Below, in pieces: positions 17,708 to 26,013 of a stretch of DNA of 61,203 nt (its first letter is position 1; each line of letters begins with the position of its first letter). The translations under genes and the position numbers were made by a program. Under the pieces are notes generated by a model. That model was not told the DNA's origin, did not search any database, and worked only from the letters and a program-made list of their open reading frames with translations. The stretch comes from an uncultured Prochlorococcus sp. (GTDB lineage Bacteria; Cyanobacteriota; Cyanobacteriia; PCC-6307; Cyanobiaceae): contig CACGDL010000004.1 in NCBI GenBank assembly GCA_902571795.1, positions 1 to 61,203 of the forward strand, read 5' to 3'.

Positions 17708-17916
17708 TATGGTTGTAAATTTATTGGGTTTGTCATCGCTTGCAAGACAAAATAAACAGTTATGAAAGCACTTAAGACAGAAGATATCAATCCTACTATT
17801 GTGAGAGGATTTGATCTATTCTTGAATAAAGGTTCAAGCAAAGCTACAAGTCCCCCAACAATGATAGATATCAAATACTTTGGATATCTTGCAACATTAG
17901 AGAAAAATTCGCCCAT
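17707..17916 (-). CDS. DUF751 (Ycf33-like) small membrane protein
   Basis: 69 residues with two membrane spans (about 12-29 and 40-61). The start MGEFFSNVARYPKYLIS and ILVGL..NP motif resemble the DUF751/Ycf33 family found in cyanobacteria and algal plastids, function unknown. An alternative ATG 9 bases upstream (17925) is possible. The last base of its stop overlaps the first base of rbfA, so the genes are co-transcribed. Confidence 0.8.
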   Translation of the reverse strand: MGEFFSNVARYPKYLISIIVGGLVALLEPLFKNRSNPLTIVGLISSVLSAFITVYFVLQAMTNPINLQP

Positions 17917-17970
17917 CAGCTCCACAAATAGATTACTTTTTTAGCTAAGTTTTAACAAACATTAAACAGC

Positions 17971-18696
17971 ATGATTACATTATATCAATTTAGGCATAGT
18001 GCTTTTTGTTTAAAAACAAGAATGGCTCTTCATGCAAAAAAACTACAATATCGAGTTGAAGAAGTAACACCTGGAATAGGCCAATTTGAAATCTTTAAAT
18101 TATCAGGTCAAAAACAAGTACCTGTAATAGTCGATAGTAACGATCAAGTTATTAATGACTCTTCAACTATTTGCGAATATATAGATAAAAAAAATGATAA
18201 CAACCCACTTTTTCCTGATGACCCAATATTATTTGCACAATGCAAACTAATTGAAGACTGGGCAGATACTACAATGGCTACAACTTGTAGAAAAGCTTTA
18301 ATAAAATCTGCAATAGAAAATCCACACCTAAGAACTGCATTACTTCCAGATGAAATACCTTCTTCGGTTAAAAGTATTGTTGATAAATTACCTTTTAAAA
18401 ATCTTAGTAAAATTTCTAATGTAGTTTTGTCCTCTAAAGATAATTTAGAACTCCAAAAATTACTGGAAGCTTTATCAAAATCCTTGATCAACAAGAAATT
18501 TTTAGTTGGAGATAGTTTATCAATTGCAGATATTTCAATTGCTGCTCAATTATCCCTTCTTAAATTTCCAAAGTCTGCAGGACCAATTCTTTCAGGAGAG
18601 GGGAGCCAAGAATACATAAACAACCCATATTTAGAAAATCTTTTCATTTGGAGGAACAACTTAGAAGAATATCTTTTTAGTGCTAACTCTCAATAA
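17971..18696 (+). CDS. Glutathione S-transferase family protein
   Basis: 241 residues: an N-terminal thioredoxin-fold domain beginning LYQFRHSAFCLKTRMALHAK, with the Ser-Ala-Phe-Cys at the active-site region and the KQVPVIVDS cis-proline loop, then an all-helical C-terminal domain. The substrate is unknown. Stop region overlaps the convergent DUF6816-like gene by 14 bases. Its start is 54 bases from that of DUF751, so the pair is divergent. Confidence 0.85.
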   Translation: MITLYQFRHSAFCLKTRMALHAKKLQYRVEEVTPGIGQFEIFKLSGQKQVPVIVDSNDQVINDSSTICEYIDKKNDNNPLFPDDPILFAQCKLIEDWADTTMATTCRKALIKSAIENPHLRTALLPDEIPSSVKSIVDKLPFKNLSKISNVVLSSKDNLELQKLLEALSKSLINKKFLVGDSLSIADISIAAQLSLLKFPKSAGPILSGEGSQEYINNPYLENLFIWRNNLEEYLFSANSQ

Positions 18697-19390
18697 ATTC
18701 AAACTTCAATTTATATTTATTTGTTTTTATAGCATGAATAGAAGGATCACCAACTTTTGAACCATAAGAGGCAACATATTGCACTCCACAAATTGATGGT
18801 TTAATTGAATTATCAACTTCCAATATTTCTTCGGAACATTTTTGAAATTTACTAATGGTCTCTACCTGATTAATCCTTGAAGCACCTGGCTTATGTGCAG
18901 TTTGTATAACTAGCTCATCTGCGAAAAAAATATCATCATCTTGGATCTGATTTCTCCCTGTAATTCTTGAATCGATATAAAAATCATCTTTTAAATAAGT
19001 AATTTGATTGTTAATAGATTGAGGATCATTTACAACCTTGATTAAGGTATCACCAAATATTGCTTTTCCAATAGATTCAGAATTTTTTGCACGATTACCA
19101 ACAACTAAATCTGAATCATTCTTAAAGAAATTTACTTTATAAATTACTGGCTCTTCTGAATCATTCATTACATCTTGAGAAGTAACAAGCCAATTCCCCT
19201 CGAACCATTCAGGATAAATTAAATCCTCAGAAGTATCCGATAATTTAAAATTTGATAAATATAATTCTGGCCATTGTTTTACACGATTTTCCAAAAACTC
19301 TCGTACATTAGAATCTACAAAAGCAAAAGAACTTTCTAAAAAAATTCCTTGAAAAATCAAGCAAAGAACTAATCCAAGAAGAATCTTCAT
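18683..19390 (-). CDS. DUF6816-like exported protein (probable thylakoid lumen or periplasm)
   Basis: 235 residues with a clear Sec-type signal sequence (MKILLGLVLCLIFQGIFLES then SSFAF; cleavage likely near residue 24). The mature part has the LIYPEWFEGNWLVTSQ segment of a beta-rich, lipocalin-like fold resembling DUF6816 proteins found in cyanobacteria and plant thylakoid lumen. Role unknown. The start codon is separated by a single base from that of the divergent CRR7-like gene. Confidence 0.72.
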   Translation of the reverse strand: MKILLGLVLCLIFQGIFLESSFAFVDSNVREFLENRVKQWPELYLSNFKLSDTSEDLIYPEWFEGNWLVTSQDVMNDSEEPVIYKVNFFKNDSDLVVGNRAKNSESIGKAIFGDTLIKVVNDPQSINNQITYLKDDFYIDSRITGRNQIQDDDIFFADELVIQTAHKPGASRINQVETISKFQKCSEEILEVDNSIKPSICGVQYVASYGSKVGDPSIHAIKTNKYKLKFEFIES

Positions 19391-19391
19391 T

Positions 19392-19649
19392 ATGTCAAAT
19401 CCACTAATAAGAGCATCAGATCATTATGTATTATTAGAGCCAGATTCAAAAGAAAAAATTGTAACAAAGCAAGAAGCAATTTTATGGTTGAAAAATTGGC
19501 TCAGTAAGGCAGAAACACAAACAATATATCAAAATATAGAAGATCCTGATCAGGAATTTTGTGAAGAATTATTAGAAAGCACTTATGAATTAGAAATAAA
19601 ATTAGGATACGTTATCAAATGGTTTGCAGTAAGAATTGAACCAGATTAA
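19392..19649 (+). CDS. CRR7-like protein
   Basis: 85 residues matching the cyanobacterial and plant CRR7 family: N-terminal DHYVLLEPDSKEK...T..EA and a C-terminal GYVIKWFAVRIE motif. In plants CRR7 is needed to assemble the chloroplast NDH complex, so a link with NDH-1 (ndhO is at 11 kb) is likely here by family, not shown. Begins 1 base from the divergent gene's start and shares its stop (TTAA) with aroK. Confidence 0.85.
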   Translation: MSNPLIRASDHYVLLEPDSKEKIVTKQEAILWLKNWLSKAETQTIYQNIEDPDQEFCEELLESTYELEIKLGYVIKWFAVRIEPD

Positions 19650-20203
19650 CTAATTATTTCTTTATGAATTGCATTAATTATTTTCATAGCGACTTCTTCA
19701 ATATTTTCCCTTTTTACTTGAATTCTTAAATCTGCTTGAGAATACAAATTTTCTCTAGATTGAAAAATGCTCATATATAAATCATTTAGATTCTTTCCCT
19801 GAAGAAGTGGTCTATTTTCAATTTCATTTTTCAATCTTTCAATAGCTATATCTTTGTCGAGATCTATCCAAGCAATTATTCCCTGCCTTAAGATTCCCCA
19901 GTTTTCCGATTTGGTAACTATTCCTCCCCCAGTAGAAATTACTAATGAAGGAATTTTGATAGTTTCTTTAAGGCAGTTTGCTTCTAATTCACGGAAATTA
20001 TTTTCTCCTTCATCATTAAAAATTTGATTGATAGATTTTTTTGCCAACTTCTCTATTAACGAATCTAAATCAATATATTTATACTTCAATAATTCAGCCA
20101 GCTTCAAACCGGTTTGTGACTTACCAGAACCCATCATTCCTATTAAAAATATGCTTCTGCCCTTTAAAGTATGAACTGTTTTTTTGATAATGGATTGTTC
20201 CAT
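19646..20203 (-). CDS. aroK: Shikimate kinase
   Basis: Phosphorylates shikimate with ATP in aromatic amino acid synthesis. Walker A GMMGSGKS is at 22-29, followed by the DLDSLIE segment that binds shikimate and the ISTGGGIV loop. Length (185 aa) is normal. Convergent with the CRR7-like gene; the two stops share TTAA (19646-19649). Divergent from the tandem PTPS gene by 50 bases. Confidence 0.93.
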   Translation of the reverse strand: MEQSIIKKTVHTLKGRSIFLIGMMGSGKSQTGLKLAELLKYKYIDLDSLIEKLAKKSINQIFNDEGENNFRELEANCLKETIKIPSLVISTGGGIVTKSENWGILRQGIIAWIDLDKDIAIERLKNEIENRPLLQGKNLNDLYMSIFQSRENLYSQADLRIQVKRENIEEVAMKIINAIHKEIIS

Positions 20204-20253
20204 AAAGACAAAAGCGTATTTAAAACCTTAAGATAGTATTATCGCAGAAAGTT

Positions 20254-21180
20254 ATGACTTCTACACAATCCAAACCATTACATGGAAAAGGACGTGAATG
20301 CGTCATAACTCGACGTGCCTGCTTTAGTTCTAGTCACCGTTATTGGCTTCCTGAAAAAACCCCAGAAGAAAATTTATCTCTTTTTGGAAATTGCAGTATT
20401 GCACCAGGTCATGGCCATAATTATGAACTTATTGTTTCAATGGGTGGAGAACTAGACTCTGATGGAATGGTACTTAATCTCTCTGATGTAAAACACTCTA
20501 TTAAAGATAAGGTTACTGGACAATTAGATTTTCGTTTTTTAAATGATGTCTGGCCTGAATTTAATGTTAATAATCAAGAAGGTATACTTCCCACAACTGA
20601 AGCATTAGTAAAGGTTATTTGGAGTCGTCTAAAGGATGATTTACCTCTTACAAGTTTAAGGCTTTATGAAAACCCAAATTTATGGGCAGATTATTTTGGA
20701 GAAAACATGGAAGCATTTTTAACAGTACAAACTCATTTTGCAGCGGCTCATAGGCTTGCAAAAGAAGAGATTTCCTTTGATGAAAATAAAAAAATCTATG
20801 GGAAATGTGCCAGAGTTAATGGACATGGTCATAACTATCTTGTCGATATAACTGTAAAAGGGGACATTGATAAAAGAACGGGAATGGTTTGCGACTTATC
20901 TGCGCTACAGGAGATAATTAATGATTTGGTTGTTGAACAACTAGATCATACTTTTCTAAATAAAGACATCGAATTTTTCCAGAATTGTGTTCCAACTGCT
21001 GAAAATATAGCTTTATATATTTCTGATATTCTTAAAAATCCAATCCATGAACTTGGTGCAACATTACACAAAATAAGACTCCAAGAGAGCCCAAATAATG
21101 CTGCAGAAATTTATGTTGATCAAAAGCTATCCAATTCATTAAAGTTGAAACTTGAAAATAGTTTAGTCTCACAAACTTGA
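20254..21180 (+). CDS. Tandem 6-pyruvoyltetrahydropterin synthase-family protein
   Basis: 308 residues made of two QueD/PTPS domains in tandem. The first (about 18-160) has SSSHRYWLP, FGNC with a possible catalytic Cys, and GHGHNYEL; the second (about 165-295) has FAAAHRLA, YGKC and GHGHNYLV. Each GHGHN plus upstream His gives the zinc site. The enzymes convert dihydroneopterin triphosphate to 6-pyruvoyl- or 6-carboxy-tetrahydropterin; the product is uncertain. A RibD-C-type reductase overlaps the end by 4 bases. Confidence 0.88.
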   Translation: MTSTQSKPLHGKGRECVITRRACFSSSHRYWLPEKTPEENLSLFGNCSIAPGHGHNYELIVSMGGELDSDGMVLNLSDVKHSIKDKVTGQLDFRFLNDVWPEFNVNNQEGILPTTEALVKVIWSRLKDDLPLTSLRLYENPNLWADYFGENMEAFLTVQTHFAAAHRLAKEEISFDENKKIYGKCARVNGHGHNYLVDITVKGDIDKRTGMVCDLSALQEIINDLVVEQLDHTFLNKDIEFFQNCVPTAENIALYISDILKNPIHELGATLHKIRLQESPNNAAEIYVDQKLSNSLKLKLENSLVSQT

Positions 21181-21827
21181 GTATCCCAAGAGTAATAATT
21201 GTTATAGCATCTAGTCTTGATGGGAGAATTGCATTTCCTGGAGGGGGAGAATCGCATCTTGGAAGCGAAGAAGATAAAAAAATGTTAAATCAACACTTAT
21301 CAATGGTTGACGCCACCATCTTTGGTTTAGGTACTTTAATGGCTCATCAATCAACCTACCTAATTAAAAATCTCAATGGTAATCACGAAGTAACAATATC
21401 AAAAAAACAACCAATTTCTATAGTTGCTTCAAATAGCAAAAAATTTAACAGTAATTGGGAATACTTTCGTCAACCAATTAGAAGATGGCTAATAAGCTCA
21501 AGTAAAGTTGATAATTCGTCGAATAATGACTTCGAGAAACAACTCTTTTTCGAAGATTCATGGAGTAAAACTTTAATTTCACTAAAAAAACAAGGGATAA
21601 ATAATCTAGCTCTTTTAGGAGGTGCAAAACTTATAAATTCATTTATAAAAGAGGATCTAATAACAGATATAAAAATTACAATAATTCCACAAATTATTGG
21701 AGGTAGATATACATGGATCCCTCTAGAACAAACAAATGAGATTTTTAATCTCAAAAGAATATGGGAAATAAAATCAATTAAAAATTTAATGAATAATGAA
21801 ATCCATGTTCATTACAAAAAAATTTGA
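21177..21827 (+). CDS. RibD C-terminal-type (dihydrofolate-reductase-like) reductase
   Basis: 216 residues of the RibD_C/DHFR-like fold. N-terminal VIIVIASSLDGRI, then a nucleotide-binding region, and the typical LALLGGAKLINSFIK...D..IT..PQIIGG segment. There is no deaminase domain, so this is a stand-alone reductase. The start is a TTG that overlaps the stop of the tandem PTPS gene (TTGA), which suggests a reductase acting on its pterin or on a flavin precursor; this is inference. Confidence 0.82.
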   Translation: MSIPRVIIVIASSLDGRIAFPGGGESHLGSEEDKKMLNQHLSMVDATIFGLGTLMAHQSTYLIKNLNGNHEVTISKKQPISIVASNSKKFNSNWEYFRQPIRRWLISSSKVDNSSNNDFEKQLFFEDSWSKTLISLKKQGINNLALLGGAKLINSFIKEDLITDIKITIIPQIIGGRYTWIPLEQTNEIFNLKRIWEIKSIKNLMNNEIHVHYKKI

Positions 21828-21844
21828 AATAGATTCAATAATAA

Positions 21845-22999
21845 ATGAACCAAAAAATACATAAAGTTGAAGTCAAATTGTCAATTAAGGAAATCTCCAA
21901 GGAGATATGGAACGAATTAGCAAATGAAATCAATAATCCATTTTATGAATGGACTTGGCTTAAAAACCTTGAAATATCAAAAAGTGTTTCAAGAGAAACT
22001 GGTTGGCAACCTCTATATTTTGTTGCTTATAAAAATGAAGAAATTTTAGGAATTGCACCACTTTTTTTAAAAAGTCATAGCTATGGAGAATTCATTTTTG
22101 ATCAATCATTTGCACGATTGGCTCAAGAGCTGAATTTAAATTATTATCCTAAATTAATTGGAATGAGTCCTTATAGTCCTGTAAATGGATATCAATTTCT
22201 TTATAAAAAAAATAAAGATAAGAAAGAAATTACAAATTCACTCCTAAAGAATATCGAAAGCTTTGCGATTACAAACAAAATTTTAAGTTGTAATTTTTTA
22301 TATATTGATGAAAGCTGGGGCAAATATCTTAAATCTTTGGGATACTATGAATGGATAAATTCCAGCAGTGAATGGAGGAGTAATGGAGAAAAAACGTTTG
22401 ATGATTTTCTTTCTAGATTTAACTCTAATCAGAGAAAAAATATCAAAAAAGAGAGGAAATCAATTACTAAACAAGATATTAAAATAGAAATTTTTAATCA
22501 AGATGATATCAACCAAGAAATCCTCAAAAAAATGCATAACTTTTATGAACAGCATTGCTCAAGGTGGGGAGTTTGGGGAAGTAAATATCTAACATCTACA
22601 TTTTTCGAAAAAATTGTTGATAATAAAAAAAATCTTTTACTTTTTAGCGCATCAAAAAATGATTCAAATGATATTTTCGCTATGTCGATGTGCGTTAAAA
22701 ATAAAAACAACTTATGGGGTAGATATTGGGGGAGTCAAGAAGAAATATCTAATTTACATTTTGAACTATGTTACTACCAGCCAATTGAATGGGCAATAAA
22801 AAATAGTATCCATTTTTTTGATCCTGGAGCAGGTGGTAAACATAAAAGGCGGAGGGGTTTTTTTGCGAAAAGCACCATTAGCTTACATAAGTGGTTTGAC
22901 AAAAATATGGAAAATATAATTTATCCTTGGCTAAATGAAGTTAATAAACAAACCGAAAAGGAGATTGAATTTGAGAATAACTCTATACCCTTTAAATAA
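21845..22999 (+). CDS. DUF482 FemAB/GNAT-like acyltransferase
   Basis: 384 residues of the DUF482 family, related to GNAT/FemAB transferases. Seen are an N-terminal FYEWTWLKNLE helix, FVAYKNEEILGIAPLFLKS and SPYSPVNG. In the C-terminal half FDPGAGGKHKRRRGF matches the motif F.PG.QG.HK..RGF. No membrane span. Substrate unknown; the family is broadly spread in bacteria and phototrophs. It follows the pterin genes by 17 bases. Confidence 0.85.
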   Translation: MNQKIHKVEVKLSIKEISKEIWNELANEINNPFYEWTWLKNLEISKSVSRETGWQPLYFVAYKNEEILGIAPLFLKSHSYGEFIFDQSFARLAQELNLNYYPKLIGMSPYSPVNGYQFLYKKNKDKKEITNSLLKNIESFAITNKILSCNFLYIDESWGKYLKSLGYYEWINSSSEWRSNGEKTFDDFLSRFNSNQRKNIKKERKSITKQDIKIEIFNQDDINQEILKKMHNFYEQHCSRWGVWGSKYLTSTFFEKIVDNKKNLLLFSASKNDSNDIFAMSMCVKNKNNLWGRYWGSQEEISNLHFELCYYQPIEWAIKNSIHFFDPGAGGKHKRRRGFFAKSTISLHKWFDKNMENIIYPWLNEVNKQTEKEIEFENNSIPFK

Positions 23000-23056
23000 A
23001 AAATTATTTGGCTTTACGAAAGATTATATTAGTAATATAGTTTTTATTAACTTATA

Positions 23057-23446
23057 ATGACGGACACTAGTAAAAGTTTAGATGAAAAAATAAAGATTGA
23101 TAATAATCTATCCAACAGATATATAGACTTAGATCCAAATGGTTATTTTATTATAAAAGTTGATTTAGAAAAAAATAAAATAATTTTAGAGCACTTTTCA
23201 AATAACATCGATGAGGAAGGCTATGCGCTTGACCCAGAAACAAATGAACCAATCAAATGTGACTCTCAAAATAAAAGAGTTAGTAATGAAGTTTTTAAAG
23301 GTATTAGTGCGAAACAACTAGGAATATTGATCACTGAAGAAAGAAATGACTTAATAACCAGATTCGACCATGCTCTATATTTAGGCCGGGAACTACAAAA
23401 AGCAGAAGAATGTTTATATAAAAAATTACCCTATATCCAAGATTAA
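23057..23446 (+). CDS. DUF4346-family protein
   Basis: 129 residues of the cyanobacterial DUF4346 family. The pattern is RYIDLDPNGYFIIKVD..., ALDPETNEPI, VFKGISAKQLG and RFDHALYLGREL.KAE near the C-terminus. Function unknown; in some archaea the domain occurs fused to pterin-synthesis enzymes. It lies between the DUF482 gene and petL. No signal sequence or membrane span. Confidence 0.82.
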   Translation: MTDTSKSLDEKIKIDNNLSNRYIDLDPNGYFIIKVDLEKNKIILEHFSNNIDEEGYALDPETNEPIKCDSQNKRVSNEVFKGISAKQLGILITEERNDLITRFDHALYLGRELQKAEECLYKKLPYIQD

Positions 23447-23510
23447 GAAATTAAACGAAAAAATCTAATCTTTTCATCTGATGTTAAATTAAAGAAAAAT
23501 AAAAAAATTA

Positions 23511-23603
23511 ATGAACATCATTTTCTATTTTGCATTTATTGGGTTTGGTTTTGGAGCTGCTTTCGCATTAGATAAGCTCTTAAGAGCAGTTAAATTAATT
23601 TAA
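23511..23603 (+). CDS. petL: Cytochrome b6f complex subunit PetL
   Basis: 30-residue single-span membrane protein: a hydrophobic helix (residues 3-20) followed by DKLLRAVKLI. The R-x-V-KLI ending is the signature of PetL in cyanobacteria, a peripheral small subunit that stabilises the b6f dimer. Convergent with rimO, 4 bases apart. Confidence 0.85.
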   Translation: MNIIFYFAFIGFGFGAAFALDKLLRAVKLI

Positions 23604-23607
23604 AAAA

Positions 23608-24972
23608 CTACAAAATTTTAATAGTCTCTCCATACAAGTCATATTCATCCGCAAAAGAAATATTTGCTTCAACAAATTTACCAATATAATTTTTCAAATC
23701 AATATTATCTTTAACAGATAAAATTACATTTCCGTCAATTTCAGGAGCGAAATTATAAGACCGACCTATTAATTCGTTATTATCTGATATTTTTTCTACC
23801 AAAATCTTCATTTTTGCACCAACATATGTCTGATTTTTATCTTTAGATATATTTTGTTGCACTGAAATAACGTTATCTTTTCTTGCCTTTGCAACCTCTA
23901 GAGATACTTTATTTGGTAAATGAAAAGCTGCAGTTCCTTCCTCAGGAGAAAAAATAAACACTCCCACATGATCAAATTTGTGCCTATACAAAAATTCGAG
24001 AAGATGTTCAAAATGTTCTTTTTTTTCTCCTGGGAAACCAACAATGAGACTAGTTCTTAATACAGCAGATGGAATTTCTTCTCTAATTTTCTCCAAAATT
24101 GATTCATTCAAAGAAGCTTGCCAAGGTCTATTCATACTCTTCAAAACATCTGGATGACTATGCTGAAGTGGCAAATCAAAGTAAGGCACTATATTCTTTG
24201 AATCTTTGAAAGCTCTAATAACTTCATCAGTTAAACCTGTTGGATAAGCATAATGTATCCTTATCCAAGGAATTGGAACTTTAGAAAGCTCATTCAAAAG
24301 TTTGGCTAATGATGGTTTTCCATAAATATCTTGACCATAATTAGTTGTTATTTGACTAATTAAGATGATTTCTTGAAAACCTTTTCTTGCAAGACTTTTT
24401 GCTTCTGAAACTATAGATTCTATTGTTCTGCTTCTTTGAGGACCTCTCAACTTAGGAATAATACAAAAAGCGCAATTATAGTTGCAGCCTTCAGCAATGC
24501 GAAGATAAGCAACAAATTTATTTTTATCTACAAAACGAGGCATTTCCTCATCTGCAATAAATTCAGGTATTTTTGAAACTTCATTAACGATTTCACCTTT
24601 TTCTACTCTTTCTAAAACCTTGGCTATCTTTTGATAATCTCCTGTTCCAACCAAACCTTTTATTTCAGGGATTTCTTTTATAAGCTCATCTTTAAAATGC
24701 TGAGCCATACAGCCTGCAACTATTACTTCCTTTCCTTGATTTGTATATTCTAGAATTTTTCTAATAGATTCTTCTCTAGCTGTTTCAATAAAACTGCAAG
24801 TATTTACGACAACAACATTTGCATCATTTATATTGCTATCAACTTCATAACCCTCTTTATCTAATAAACCTTGCATATGTTCAGTATCAACAAGATTTTT
24901 CTCACAACCAACATGACTGAATGCAATCTTAAATAGTTTTTTTTCTTTTACATTAAGAATATTTTGTTTCAC
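23608..24972 (-). CDS. rimO: Ribosomal protein S12 methylthiotransferase RimO
   Basis: Radical-SAM enzyme that adds a methylthio group to an aspartate of ribosomal protein S12. N-terminal UPF0004 domain with [13 protein letters not shown] cysteine, the radical-[14 protein letters not shown] motif (CxxxCxxC), HP and a C-terminal TRAM domain ending with SF.DEYDLYG. Length (454 aa) is normal. Divergent from the VKOR gene (105 bases). Could in principle be confused with MiaB, but [11 protein letters not shown] and the TRAM tail fit RimO. Confidence 0.93.
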   Translation of the reverse strand: MKQNILNVKEKKLFKIAFSHVGCEKNLVDTEHMQGLLDKEGYEVDSNINDANVVVVNTCSFIETAREESIRKILEYTNQGKEVIVAGCMAQHFKDELIKEIPEIKGLVGTGDYQKIAKVLERVEKGEIVNEVSKIPEFIADEEMPRFVDKNKFVAYLRIAEGCNYNCAFCIIPKLRGPQRSRTIESIVSEAKSLARKGFQEIILISQITTNYGQDIYGKPSLAKLLNELSKVPIPWIRIHYAYPTGLTDEVIRAFKDSKNIVPYFDLPLQHSHPDVLKSMNRPWQASLNESILEKIREEIPSAVLRTSLIVGFPGEKKEHFEHLLEFLYRHKFDHVGVFIFSPEEGTAAFHLPNKVSLEVAKARKDNVISVQQNISKDKNQTYVGAKMKILVEKISDNNELIGRSYNFAPEIDGNVILSVKDNIDLKNYIGKFVEANISFADEYDLYGETIKIL

Positions 24973-25077
24973 AACTAGAAAAATAAGAATTAAAAAATTT
25001 AAACAGCATTTCGTATATAACTCTCATGCCAAGATTATATTAGGATAGATAATGTAAATAACAAACTTTCTTTTTGG

Positions 25078-26013
25078 ATGCCCCTTGAGACTTTAAACAG
25101 AAGAAATAAAAAAGATTTGAAATGGCCAAAAATCATAATCGCAATTCTTAGCACTATAGGCATAGTTGATACAGGGTCGATTACTTTAAAAAACTGGGGA
25201 TTATTTACTTCGCTTTCATGCCCAGGGATACAAAATGGTTGTGAAACAGTTTTAAATAGTCCTTGGGGTACTTTGTTTGAAAATAGTCAAGTTAATATAC
25301 CTCTCTCATTAGCTGGATTCATAACATATTTTTCAATATTAATTATCTCAATAATACTCTCGCTTAATTTAATTTCCCCAAAAGAAAAACTAAATAAGTT
25401 TTTATGGTGGTTAGTATTTTTAATTTCTTGTGCGTCATCAACATTTAGCTTTTTATTGATAAATATAATGTTTTTTAAGATTCAAGCATATTGCTTTTTT
25501 TGTATACTTTCAGCAATTTTATCGTTTTCTATCTTTATAATTTCTATTATTGGAGCAAAGTTCGAAAGTAGAGAACCTATGATTTTTAGAGGTTTTATTG
25601 TAGCCATTAGTGTTCTGATGGGGGGGCTAATTTGGTCAACAAACGTTGACCCCTCTAATGCTATTGATGTTGCAAACCCCACTGAAAATGTATCGCCAAT
25701 AATTACCACTTCAAGCTCTCCCCAGAAGGTAAAGTTTGCAAAATTTTTAAGTGAAAACAATATTGTTATGTATAGTGCATACTGGTGCCCACATTGCCAC
25801 GATCAGAAACAATTATTTGGTAAGGAAGCAGTTAAAGAATTAAAAGTAGTTGAGTGTGCTAAAGATGGTAAAGATAATGAGTATGAGCTATGCCAAACGA
25901 AAGGAATCAGTGGATTTCCTTCTTGGGAAATAAATGGAGAAATTATTAGTGGTACGCGTGACTTAAATGAATTAGCAACAAAATCTGACTATCAGGGAAA
26001 TCTTAATTTTTAA
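25078..26013 (+). CDS. VKOR-thioredoxin fusion, disulfide-forming enzyme
   Basis: 311 residues: a four-helix vitamin-K-epoxide-reductase domain (about 20-165) with loop cysteines SCPGIQNGC and active-site CFFC, then a periplasmic or lumenal thioredoxin-like domain with YWCPHC. This fusion is the cyanobacterial and plant form; it oxidises folded protein thiols and passes electrons to a quinone. In plants it supports photosystem II assembly. Convergent with nadB, overlapping 11 bases. Confidence 0.92.
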   Translation: MPLETLNRRNKKDLKWPKIIIAILSTIGIVDTGSITLKNWGLFTSLSCPGIQNGCETVLNSPWGTLFENSQVNIPLSLAGFITYFSILIISIILSLNLISPKEKLNKFLWWLVFLISCASSTFSFLLINIMFFKIQAYCFFCILSAILSFSIFIISIIGAKFESREPMIFRGFIVAISVLMGGLIWSTNVDPSNAIDVANPTENVSPIITTSSSPQKVKFAKFLSENNIVMYSAYWCPHCHDQKQLFGKEAVKELKVVECAKDGKDNEYELCQTKGISGFPSWEINGEIISGTRDLNELATKSDYQGNLNF

